Part shown: positions 29,501 to 39,617 of the stretch, one piece after another | Numbering within the stretch: position 1 is the stretch's first letter | How the letters are laid out: each line of letters begins with the position of its first letter | From: Tubiluchus corallicola | Taxonomy: Eukaryota; Priapulida; Priapulimorpha; Priapulimorphida; Tubiluchidae | Direction of reading: 5' to 3' | NCBI GenBank assembly: GCA_030141605.1 | Contig: JAQGDQ010000271.1 | Span: 1-57,500, forward strand | DNA: 57,500 bases | The notes under the pieces: generated by a model | The model's database searches: none | Seen by the model: the letters and a program-made list of their open reading frames with translations, nothing else | Told to the model about the DNA's origin: nothing | Made by a program: the position numbers and the translations under genes

Positions 29501-32500
29501 GAAACTAGTACTGCAATTGTAAAAAAACTTCTATTTTCAAACTCTGATAGTAGTTCGTGGAAGCAGTCATTTTACTTCAGGTTTTTTCTGTTGCGAAGCC
29601 CAGATCTTCATAAGGAAGAACCCATCTACTGGATTTAAACACGACTTCATTGTCTTCTTGCAAAGTCCGTAGCAACCAAGATTTGTGCGGATGCTAAGTG
29701 TTGTAGAAACGCGGCAAAAAACAATGCCTAACTTTAACAGCGATTTTCTCAAGATTATGTTTTTCAGTGTGGATTATCTCAGCTTAGAAATAACATGGAG
29801 CGATGAACTTGGTATCAAAATGATCCTCATGAAATGGAGATTCAGGATATGTGAACAGCTAGAAAAGCTTAGTTGCCGACTTATGGAGATTTTGTTATGC
29901 AAGCATATGACCATTTTATAGTATAATTTTAGAGCAGTAATTATTTAATACCCGCCATGTTTTCATTATAGCTGGCATTTATTACAGGCTTACTTTTATT
30001 ATTTTCAGCTCGTGATAGCATGCTGTCTCAAATCGAGTACGCCATGTCACATCGCAAAGAGAATCCGCCAAAAAGTGGCAATGATTTTCTCTATTTGGAC
30101 TGCTTAATGGATGCAGCTAATGGTTTTCCAAAAGATGTTCAACTGTATGATGCACTAGTCATGTGCATTGGTGGATTTCATACAACAGGCTTATGTAAAT
30201 AACTAAACATACATGTGGATATTTTTATCGTGAATACTGAAGCATTACTGTGTTTCTAATTTGCAATTTATCCATGAGTTTACAACCTTATATTAATTGT
30301 ACAAAAAAAGCGAAATTAGTATACATTATATTAGTCAAAACGTATAAGTTTTTGTGATTTTGAAAACCACAAACTATGGTAACTACGGTCAAACCTTGTT
30401 GAGACAACTCCCCCTCCTCCCCTTGTACTGCCAAAGTCAAATTGTTAGCAAAACAAAATGTTTGTATTGCATAAACACGTATGTATTAATGCTCAAAATA
30501 ATGCTGAACTCGCAATGACGCCAAGTCCAAAGGTGCGCGGTATAAAATGGTTTGACGGTACCTCTGAGGACAATGCTGTACCCCATATACAAGTAATATG
30601 TTAAAATGCCATGTTTCTGATGTATATAACAAAATAGTTAATGCACATTTTTGCCTTAGTTTCGTTTTGTAAAAAAGTTAGTGTCACAGATTGTTAATTC
30701 AATCGAAATATCCCTTGTAACACTAAACTAATCTGGAAAATCAAAACCGGAAATAAATGCGAAGAATGGCATTGAGATTACTTTTCAGAGTAAATGAGCG
30801 TCTGTTTAAATCTTGGTCATAATGCTAATTAGTGAAACTAAGAATCACTGCATCTTGGCATTTAGCACTAAGTATATTTTTAATACAGTCACTCTTTATA
30901 CGACTTACTTTGGGACTGCAAAAAACATTGGCATTAAGCGAGTTTGGCATTATAACAAGGCGGATTAATACATACACTAGCAAAGGTCCCGCAAAAATTT
31001 TCCTTTTGGTGGACGTGTTCTAAAATATAGCCCATATCATCGTGTAGCCCTGTTCTTCATCTTTTTAAAGAGCTATATATCTGCTTTTGAGATTCCCACC
31101 AGGCGCCGCCAGAACGTTTTTTCCGCAGGCTGATTGGTCAAAATTTCGAAAAAATCGCGAGTTGGGTCCGGGAAAATGTCCGTTACGGGACGCCGTGGCC
31201 CTCTCGGGAATTCTAAATATGCCTATGATACACACTGCTGAATGGGTTATCTATCCATGGCCGGCGCCGCCCCCAGCTGGTTCCTGTTCTCTAGAAATAA
31301 GAGGTATAAGTTTTGCAAAAAACGGCCGAAAAATGGCCATTTTTGGAGGTTTTTCGCTCGTTGCTCGCGGTGGGCGCGATTCGAAAAATAAACCATCAAT
31401 GGCACGACACTAGATGGAGACCTTTCGTTTGATGTATAGATCGCCGCAAATGGTGCCGTCGTCCGAGCTGTAGCCTCGAATCTTATATATATATATATAT
31501 ATATATATATAACATACCAGTAGAATTAATATAGAGATGCTATGTAAATATGAATATATTGTTTTGCCAAAAATTTGGGCATTAAGCAAGGTAGACATTA
31601 TAAAAGGGGGTCGTCATAATGAGGTTTGACTGAATATTATTTGATAATTGTGTGTGATCTACTTTTTAGTGTTAACCTGGTGCATCTATTTTCTGGCTAC
31701 CCACGAGGATGTACAAGAACAATTATATGAGCATTTGAAGGAGGAACTTGACGATGGAGAGATGACGCCAAGTGATCAGGCTAAATGCATGTTAGTTTAA
31801 CGGTGCTTTTATAATCAACATGTGTGCTTGCATTGCAAAATCGTTCATAAGTCGGCACTTAAGCATCCTGAATCTCAATTTCATGAGGATCATTTTGACA
31901 CCAAGTTCATCTCTCTATGTTATTTCTAAGCTGAGATAATCCACGTTGAAGTTGAGGTGCAGGCTGCACACTGAAAAATATAACCTTGAAAAAATCGCTG
32001 TTAAAGTCGGCCATTGTTTTTTGTTGCGTTTTTACGAAACACGTAGCAAGCGTACAAATGTTGGTTGCTACGAATTTTGCAAGATCACGTTGAAGTTATG
32101 TTTAAATCCAGTAGATGGCTCTTCCTGACGAAGATCTGGGCTTGGCACTGAAAAAACCCGAAGCAAAATGACTGCTTCCACGAGCTACAATTGGAGTTTG
32201 AAAATACAAGTTCTTTACAATGGCAGTACTAGTTACTAGCCAGAAACATGAGCACAGGGTTATAAAATTAGACCTTTAGTACTTTGTGAACATTTTCTTG
32301 ATAATTTGATGTTAGAATACAAAAAAAGTACAATGTAGTTAGCATTTGTTTTTATAAAAAACAAGAAATTGACGTTTGATCAAATTTTTGGTGCACTCAA
32401 ATTTGAAGCATCCTAGCGTAGTTTTAACTATGCTAACCTATGGACAGTTTTGGGTTGCAAGCACACATACAGTAGGTGTTTAGTACAGCTGGCTAACTGC

Positions 32501-35500
32501 CTCTATAAAAAAACACCGTGTTAATGAAGACTAGTCAAATCTAAACCAAATCCACAATTTTTTTTGATCATGAAACTATTGGTCATATATTGAGATGATG
32601 CATTATTGTTATATTTGTTTATTTTTGGCTATTTTCTGTTTTTTGTAGATATCTCAAGCAAGTGTTGGATGAAACTCTGCGCTGTAGTGTCCTGGCGCCA
32701 TATGCTGCAAGATTTCAGGACTTTGACATAAAGTTGGATGAACACATTATACCAAAGAATGTAATTATATACTTACACATTTGGCTGGTAGGGGTGAGCA
32801 TTCTCTACCAGAAAGCGAATTCGAATTGAATCGAATTTCAGTATTTTGAATGGAATTCGAATTGAGTTTGAAAGATTTTCAAACAACTAGTAAAAAGTGG
32901 TGTTACAAAGATCATGCATATTACTTAATTTTGTTCTGCAGTAAAACCACTATTATTTTTATTAAACCATTAGTTTATTAAAAATTTTGCACAGAAACTA
33001 AGTTGTGCTAATTGCATGATGTTTCAAACGTTTTAATGATAAAGAACGTATGTGGTTGAAGTGCTGAATTATTCGAATCTATAATTTTAGGTTCGAATCG
33101 AATTAGAACTCAAAAAAACTCATTTGAACTCGAACGTTCGATGCTCGCCCCTATTGGTTGGTAAAGAAAGCAAACAGCTGTAAATTGTGAGAAGAATAAC
33201 TTAAAGTGTCATTATTTACGGGAAAAGATAAAGTTTAGGAATTATGGAAAATGTGAACAGCTGTAACATTGTGCCCTATTTTCTTGTTTGTTTGATAGGT
33301 TCAAATAATCTTTAGTAGCACTCAAGATAAAAAAGAGAAGATTTGCACTTTTAAACTAATTTATATTGATAAGTAACCATACTAGTCCCTATATTTAGAA
33401 GAACAATTGCCTGATTAACTTAAGTTAAAGCAAAACTGGACCCAATCTTAAACTGCAGGGCAAATCAATCTACTCTTTAAAATGACTTACATGAAAGAAT
33501 TATTACCACACAAACACAATTTCACGTTCGCGCCACTAATTCTTCGCTGTTACATGCATTTCGCCATTCGCTAGTTAGACGAGCACTAGCGCTTGCATTT
33601 TAGGAAATGCATTTCACAAAAAAATGGTGCTGTACCTCTCAGTTGAGATGCGTTCGCTTGTGATGAACTGCACACGTTCGACAGCTCATACGTGAGCACA
33701 GCGGTAAATTTGAAAATTGAATTTTCAGCTTAAAACTTGCCTAGTTTTAGTACAACACACTGAATATCTCAAACTAGCACTGTACTTCAATTTTCCCTTT
33801 CTCAAACATGAGTAACACGCTCATGAAATATTTTTGCTGTTGAAAATTATGTTAGTTTGTGATGTCATCAATAGTTGGGCTCGCCCGCCGTTAATTAAGT
33901 TTCTAATCTATTATTTAATTGTCAGAAACGCTTATGCAGTATTAATTGCACTAAAATGTATACTTTTTATTGGATTCAAAAATGAGCTAGTGTAGGAAAA
34001 ATCACCTGTTTTCTTTTAAAGAAACTGTTTTGTTAACTTGTGTGCTTTACAAAAATACTTATGGCATTGTTGTTACCTGTCTTTTAACAATATAAGCTAA
34101 ATTTGGAAACATTTTATATGTAATACAGGTGATATAATTACAAAACCATAGCTTTATTATGCTAAATTCGTTAATGAGTGAGCAAATTATCTTAGCAACA
34201 CGAGAAAATTAAATAGAAAAAGGACACCAAACAGAAGTATTATCTGAATGACAGTAATGTCGGGGATGAGAATAATAAATTGCAAAAAACTCTGAAACAG
34301 GCCGGGGTTTTTGGGGCCACCTAGGCCCCATTGGAGCCAGCAACAAATTGCAATTTTCTGACCGTAGAGAGCCTCTAAGTGGACTTAAAATATCAATTAC
34401 CTTGTTTCATGCATAATTTAAAATACCCAACTATCAAGGATACATGATACCTAATTGTCTCAAAAACGCCTAAGTACTGGCCGCTCCTATGCAAAAGTAT
34501 ATAAAAACTGTCTGCAATTGACTCAAATAACTCCACACAATTGATTCTATATTTTTATACATAGAGATATACATGTGGTTACACTGATGCACGTGGTGTA
34601 AACAAAGTGACGGCCTGCCAACTAGCGGTCAGCTTGTGAAATAGTGTACTGGGTCCGTAAAAATTTTCTCAACGAATTTACGCTATTTACAAAAATGACA
34701 CTACTGGTCTTCCAAAAACTCGGAATTCCGCGTATCCGCGGAAAATTCTGATCCCTGTAGAAAATCATGTTTACTTTGTGTTTCAGACTCCTGTCATTCA
34801 TGCATTGGGAGTTGTTCTTCAAGACGACGATGTATGGGTTGAACCAAAAAAGTGTGTATGCAAGCATTTTTTACTATTGTCTAATAATTAAGTTCATATT
34901 GCACTGAATGCTTAATTACAGACAGGACCAAATTGATTAGTTTGAAATCTCAGTTTTTCAGATCTTTCATAGTCTCGATTATAACTGCATAATGTTTTAT
35001 TCAAGATCGAAATATTTATTATTAAGTGATTATGAAAGACGACGACTTAATTAAACAAAATAAGAGAACCTGCTACTTTTACTGATCTACGCAATTATCC
35101 TTTGGTAAATGTAGTGGTGGTTCGTAGCTAAAGTGACGGGGGTGCTGCTTCAGAAAATTTTTAGCCATTGTTTTGATACTGTGTAAAACAAAACAAACGT
35201 GTAATTTGAAACAAACAAATGCATATACATAAACTTGATAAAATCCTAAATAAACAATATTGTTTTCGTACGAATGGCCTAAATTGTCGCAGTTCAAGAA
35301 TTTGCCGATACACGGCTTTCAAGCACGCGACAACTGACAACATGCACTGCGTGAGCGACAGTACTCTTTCTACCTAAAGTGCGGCGTCTGATCTCAGACA
35401 TGTGCACATGATCGCATGCGGACAGCAGCCAATCACCACATTGCTTGAGTTGTGAAGCAAACAGTACTACCCTGACGTGTTGTGGACTGTACAGAACTAA

Positions 35501-36585
35501 AGAAAAAAGACTTATTATACTGAATATTATCGATAATATTGAGTGAAAATACGGGGTGCTGCTGTTCCACGGTCCCCTATACACGAGCCGCCACTTGGTA
35601 AATGTTAAAAGAAAAAGTTGCAAAATAATTGTCCAATCTCGTTTTTTATATCATCAGAACAAATCATCTAGTCAAAAAAACATGTTTAAGAATTTGTTAG
35701 GTAGCGGAATCTTTTAACACTAACAAAAATGCTTCGAAATAGCATTTTAAATTCTAATAAAACCATTTAATTTTGCTAGGTTTAACCCAGACAGATTCGA
35801 TGCAGAGCAGAGTAAGCACAGGAGCACATTTGCTTTTCAACCGTTTGGCTTTTCGGGAAAAAGGATTTGTCCAGGATACAGGTACTTTTATATATTGCAT
35901 ATCTAAGTACTTTACTTTTCCAAATCAATGAATTTGCCAAAGATTTGCACCTGCATTTCAATGGCAGACAGCGACCTTCATCAGGAGTAATTGATCAAAA
36001 TTAATGAATTGATGATACAGCCATTGCTAGATTACTATAGTATAATTCAATAAAGTTCCAAAAGCAATATTAAATGAAATTTTTTGCAAATGAAAGTAAA
36101 CAAACAAAAAACAAAATATTTTACTTATTTTAGAATCACCTTTTTTAGTTTTAATAATAGTTGGTTTTGCAAAAATGTTTCGGTTCGGTTTCGTATTGGT
36201 ATCGGTTTCCTATGTTTCATAAATTTCGGTTTCGGTTTGCATATTCAGTTTCGGTAACATCCCTGACCGTACTCCTAACCCTAACCCAATTTTATCCCTA
36301 ATCCTAATGCTCTTTTTGAATTAATTTCTTGCATGTGGGAAATTGCAAACTTTAGCTTTAGAACCTTATAACCGATGTAAACATGGATTTGTGTTATTTC
36401 ATTAATCAAATCCATTAACGTGTCTCATTAACAGGTTAGCTTATGCAGAGGCTAGCATAGCTATGTCTGTACTGTGCCGCCGTTTCAAATTTCACATGGT
36501 GCCCGGACAGGTGGTTGAACCCCAACATGGGCTAGTCACCCGACCACAAGAAGAAATATGGATAACTGTTACGGAGAGGAAGTGA
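23599..36585 (+). CDS. CYP20A1: Cytochrome P450 family 20 (CYP20A1-like)
   Basis: Microsomal P450 of the orphan CYP20 family; the substrate is unknown. Twelve exons: 23599-23670, 24240-24292, 24555-24724, 25045-25190, 27456-27623, 28762-28840, 30009-30194, 31670-31790, 32649-32760, 34787-34851, 35780-35881, 36435-36585. Phases all join and give 474 aa; human CYP20A1 is about 462. The N-terminal anchor MLDFVIFAVTFVV...YLYP closely resembles the vertebrate protein, as do PDIGLAGSLHQFLLDLHE, ALGVVLQD, FNPDRF and EEIWITV. I-helix motif GGFHTT is at about 285-290, ExxR is Glu340-Arg343 (DETLR), and the heme loop FGFSGKRICPG has the ligand Cys421. The start Met is the conserved one. Many introns carry MITEs. 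Confidence 0.95.
25320..25480. mobile_element. Possible short repeat in CYP20 intron 4
   Basis: GC-richer insert starting near gggccggtgagagg and containing tccccagcagggtccagggc and ggcgagctagggggacaaag; its composition is unlike the surrounding intron. Borders and family are uncertain. Confidence 0.3.
25942..26083. mobile_element. Short MITE with telomere-like core
   Basis: Inverted ends aattccccacac and tgtggggaatt bound about 140 bp whose left half is a run of degenerate CCCTAA motifs (aaccctaaccctaa). A diverged relative lies near 36265-36350 (cctaaccctaaccc, tgcatgtgggaaatt). Confidence 0.65.
26665..27350. mobile_element. Probable hAT-type non-autonomous element
   Basis: Left end cagagatgggcggctat and right end atccgtccccaatctgg are imperfect inverted repeats of the CAGRGRTGGGC type common in hAT elements. 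Inside, ccgcaaccgcat and related CCGCA motifs recur in both orientations. No clean 8-bp target duplication was seen. Confidence 0.5.
27630..28760 (+). other. CYP20 intron 5
   Basis: No exon, RNA gene or clear element visible; ordinary AT-rich intron. Confidence 0.45.
29286..29908 (-). mobile_element. About 630-bp MITE, copy 1 (inverted)
   Basis: This copy is the reverse complement of those at 31822-32468 and 37328-37992. The ends form inverted repeats around tgcttgcaa and ccataa(g/c)tcggca. Shared internal blocks include gaagcccagatcttc and ctactggatttaaac. It sits in CYP20 intron 6. Confidence 0.8.
30009..30194 (+). CDS. CYP20A1: CYP20 exon 7: I-helix
   Basis: Ends with MCIGGFHTTGL, the oxygen-activation groove of P450s. 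The conserved Thr pair is present; His replaces the usual Asp/Glu before it. Vertebrate CYP20A1, as I recall it, has lost this motif. Confidence 0.9.
30384..30560. mobile_element. Small TA-flanked MITE
   Basis: Ends tacggtcaaacc and ggtttgacggta are inverted repeats including the TA duplication, about 177 bp, in CYP20 intron 7. Mariner/pogo-like. Confidence 0.7.
30886..31632. mobile_element. pogo-like MITE carrying a GC-rich insert
   Basis: Left end cagtcactctttatacgac and right end gtcgtcataatgaggtttga + ctg are inverted repeats. Subterminal gcattaagcgag and gcattaagcaag are in direct orientation. The centre (about 31090-31480) is much richer in GC than anything nearby and ends in an (AT)n run. 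The right end lies 37 bp before CYP20 exon 8. Confidence 0.65.
31822..32468 (+). mobile_element. About 650-bp MITE, copy 2
   Basis: Same family as 29286-29908 (reverse) and 37328-37992; shared with the latter: gttggttgctacgaattttg and agtagatggctcttcctgac. It lies in CYP20 intron 8, starting about 30 bp after the exon 8 donor. Confidence 0.85.
32789..33153. mobile_element. hAT-type MITE with 8-bp target duplication
   Basis: Ends taggggtgagcat and atgctcgccccta are perfect inverted repeats. The flanks TTGGCTGG (32781-32788) and TTGGTTGG (33154-33161) are an 8-bp duplication with one change, diagnostic of hAT insertion. Subterminal sequence is rich in gaattcgaa motifs. It starts 29 bp after the CYP20 exon 9 donor. 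Confidence 0.88.
33429..34015. mobile_element. TTAA-flanked element, copy 1
   Basis: Bounded by TTAA on both sides, with related ends agcaaaactgg and cctgttttct. Shares blocks acacaaacacaatttcacg, tcgctgttacatgcat and gatgtcatcaat with 50861-51438, and part of them with 39838-40831. TTAA targets are typical of piggyBac-type elements. Confidence 0.75.
34262..34757 (+). mobile_element. hAT-like MITE, copy 1
   Basis: Ends ggggatgagaat and attctgatccctg. An inverted copy lies at 49809-50269, with the shared blocks gaattccgcgtatccgcgg (here), ggtcttccaaaaactcgg and tgccaactagcggtcagctt. It ends 29 bp before CYP20 exon 10. Confidence 0.8.
35136..35567 (-). mobile_element. MITE with CAGCACCCC ends, copy 1
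   Basis: Begins ggggtgctgcttcagaaaat and ends atacggggtgctgctgt; the reverse complement of the copy at 38496-39107, which is longer because of extra internal direct repeats. Located in CYP20 intron 10. Confidence 0.75.
35780..35881 (+). CDS. CYP20A1: CYP20 exon 11: heme-binding loop
   Basis: Encodes FNPDRF, then FQPFGFSGKRICPGYR. Cys421 is the heme thiolate ligand; Arg419 and Gly423 fit the general GxRxCxG signature. One residue (Ser416) is inserted between the Phe and the Gly compared with FxxGxRxCxG, a spacing shared with vertebrate CYP20A1. Confidence 0.93.
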
Positions 36586-37327
36586 AAAGCAAGTTTAAGC
36601 ATATATAGTTATTTGTGGATGCTTAGCTACTAGTTTACTAAATATTTGCATGCATCATATTTCCGGTTTGTTCGAAGGACTGTGTTACTTATTGTGCATG
36701 CAGATTTTTTAGGGTTGACTTCACAGTAAACAAGGTGTTAGTTTGTATACCTTTTTGCATTGTTTGGTATATTACATCATGATGGTTAGAGTAATTCAGG
36801 ATGTACGCTTGTGCTTAATAAGTTTTATGAAAATTAAAACATTAATTGGTTAAACAGTTAATTTTCTAATAAGCATGTTATAATTTTAGTAAAAAATGGT
36901 TTGATTCCAAAGATTATTTGATTTGTTTATACTATTGAGCTGCCGCTACAAACTTACCGAATTTAAGGCTCTTATTGTAAAACAGCTTATGGATAGTGGT
37001 ACAAATTCACATCATACTGACTAATTAATGGACTTTGCTTATCATGGTACCAAGCAGGCAAGTGTTGACGAAGTAACTAATTGTAGATAAATTTTGCTAA
37101 TTTAGTAATTAGTAGTAACAAGAATGAGAAGTTAACTCTCAGTACATGTTCTGGCATAGAGATAAAATCATATTGCTAAACTATTGTTACTGTTGTTTAC
37201 AGCAAAATGATTGTTTTCCTACAAAATATTGTTTTCTTACAGCCAGGAATGTCCAGTATTCTCAATTTTTTAAAACTATTGCATGTAAGCAGTAGCAGCG
37301 ACTAGCTTTAACAGGCCACATTCAAAT
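36586..37327. other. 3' flank of CYP20
   Basis: Presumed 3' UTR and intergenic DNA. No canonical AATAAA is close to the stop, and no exon or repeat is identified. Confidence 0.4.
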
Positions 37328-37992
37328 GTGCGCTTGCATAGTAAAATCCTCCATAAGTCGGCAATTAATTTTTTCTAGCTATGCAAATACACTGAATCTC
37401 CATTTCATGAAGATCATTTTGATACCAAGTTCATTGTTCTATTGCTAAGCTGAGTCCATTGTTCTATCACCCACTTTGAAGTTGAGGTGCAGGCTGCGCA
37501 CGGAAAAATATAACCTTGAAAGAATCGCTGTTAAAGTCAGCCATTGCATTTTTGTTGTGTTTCTACAAAACACTTAGCAACCGCACAAATGTTGGTTGCT
37601 ACGAATTTTGCAAGATCACGTTGAAGTTATGTTTAAATCCAGTAGATGGCTCTTCCTGACGAAGATCTGGGCTTGGCACAGAAAAAACCGGAAGCAAAAT
37701 GGCTGCTTCCACGAGCTACAATTGGAGTTTGAAAATACAAGTTTTTTGTAATTGCATTACTCTTATCTAGCCAGAAACGTGAGTACAGGGTTATAAAATT
37801 AGATTTTTAGTACTTTGCAAACATTTTCTTGATAATTTGATATTAGAATATAAAAGTCCAATATATGTAGCGTGTGTTTTTATAAAAAACAAAAAAAGAC
37901 ATTTGACCAAATTTTTGGTTCATTCTACTTTGAAGCGTCATAATGTAGTTTTAATTATGCCGACTTATGGATGGTTTTGGTTTGCAAACACA
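37328..37992 (+). mobile_element. About 660-bp MITE, copy 3
   Basis: Very similar to 31822-32468 over its whole length (for example tgacgaagatctgggcttgg). Ends cgcttgcatagtaaaatcc and tatggatggttttggtttgc are imperfect inverted repeats. Confidence 0.85.
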
Positions 37993-38495
37993 AACAAATA
38001 ACTAAAAATTATTTAAGTCCTTATGCAAACTTCATTATAGTTTTTCTTTGAGTGCAGTCAATGAAAAATATCCCATAAATAACCAGATTAATAACATAAA
38101 CAAAAACATTCTAAAAACTAATTTAGCAGTTTTGGAAATTTCTTGTATTTTTTTGTTTTTTTCACCTTTTTATGCTCAATGAAAAAGGATTTCAGTTGCA
38201 GTTCAAAAAGCTGTTTCCTTTCTTCTTTTTTGTTTTTTAATTGTAGGATTTTTTTAATTTGCCGCCTCTATTCTTGTCATTAGAAATTAATCTGTGTTAC
38301 TGCTGTTCAAGTTTATAGATCATGTCTGTACAAATTTTATAAAAACTTGCACTAGAGAAAATATTTTTTATCTGCTGACTTTATATTTTAATGTTCTAGT
38401 TTACTCCTAGCAAGGTAATGCAAAACTATAGTGTGCAAAATTGAACTAGTTTTAAAACTTGTTGAGTAACAAGACTCGTGTATAGGTACTGCGTA

Positions 38496-39107
38496 ACTGC
38501 AGCACCCCCTATTTTCACTCGATATTATCTATAATATTCAGTATAATAAGTCTTTTTGTCTTTACTTCTTTCATACTTGTAAGTAACCAGAACAGGTTAG
38601 TACTGCTTGCTTTACAGCCCAGTACAGTGCGCTCCAGTAATGCGGTGTTTGGCTGTTGTGCACATACGGCCACGTGATAATAGTACTGTTTGCTTCACAG
38701 GCCAGGAACTCACAGCTCCAGCAACGTGTTGTTTCTGGCTGTTGTGCACATGTCGCCATAGCACGTGAGCATAGTACTGCTTGCTTCACAGCCCAGCACA
38801 GTGTGCTCACAGCTCCAGGACATGCGGCCATGCACACATGCCTAAGCCCAGAAAGAAAAAGTACTGTCGCTCACGCAGTTTGTTGTCAGTTGTCACGTGC
38901 TTACCGTGAATGGCTCAAACTTGAACTGCGACAATTTTGGCCATTAGTAAGCAAAAAATATTTTTGTTTAAGATTTTATCAAGTTTATGACAAACCTTCA
39001 TACGTTTGTTTGTTTAAAATTACAATTACAACATTGAAATTATACATATTTGCTTAGTTTACACAGTATTAAAACAATAGCTAAAAATTCTCTGAAACAG
39101 CACCCCC
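38496..39107 (+). mobile_element. MITE with CAGCACCCC ends, copy 2
   Basis: Starts gcagcacccc and ends cagcaccccc; the inverse of 35136-35567. The middle carries diverged direct repeats around gtactgcttgcttcacag and cacatg. It accounts for the overlapping open frames on both strands here, which are not genes. Confidence 0.75.
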
Positions 39108-39454
39108 ACTAATTTTAGGTACGAGTTGACACTGGAAACACCATTAGATTCACCCACATGATTAGCAATGCACGAACATTCCAAGCAGTGCCTTTTTATG
39201 CTGAAAAAATGGATGCACAACCACGCAAACATTCTGTAATTTCTTACGCTGAGCTACTTCCATCTTATTTCATTCTCTAGAAATCTTTGCATATAACAAA
39301 TCATTTTGTTCCATCCTGGCATCTGCATACTATTCTTTCAGACATCCAAGTAGTTCCAAAAGTGATTTTTTTGTATGTAGACTAGAGTGTTTCTACAAGT
39401 TGATGTGAAAAGCGTATCGAATGGTCTCAAGCCTCCCAGAAATCGATACTATAT

Positions 39455-39617
39455 CTATGACATCCTTTGCGGATTAAAGCTTTCAACTGTACCTAGTGTT
39501 TCAACCGACAGGTCGTTGTCTCTGTGTATAAAGTTTGCTGTTGCAGAAAACGACCAAATATGATGGTTGTGTGGCTTTTGCCGGATGAAAAGAAAAATGG
39601 GGACACAAAATTGTCCA
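39455..39617 (-). CDS. ZPBP-like final exon: end of TM and cytoplasmic tail
   Basis: Reads GQFCVPIFLFIRQKPHNHH and continues about 35 residues to ETLGTVESFNPQRMS and a stop. Phase 2 joins the TM exon at 40855. His/Arg after the hydrophobic run fit the inner-membrane side. The acceptor is tttgtgtgcag. Confidence 0.75.

Noticed and set aside
35294-35623. 109-codon minus-strand frame
   Set aside because: Falls largely within a MITE that has a second copy at 38496-39107 with a different open-frame pattern.
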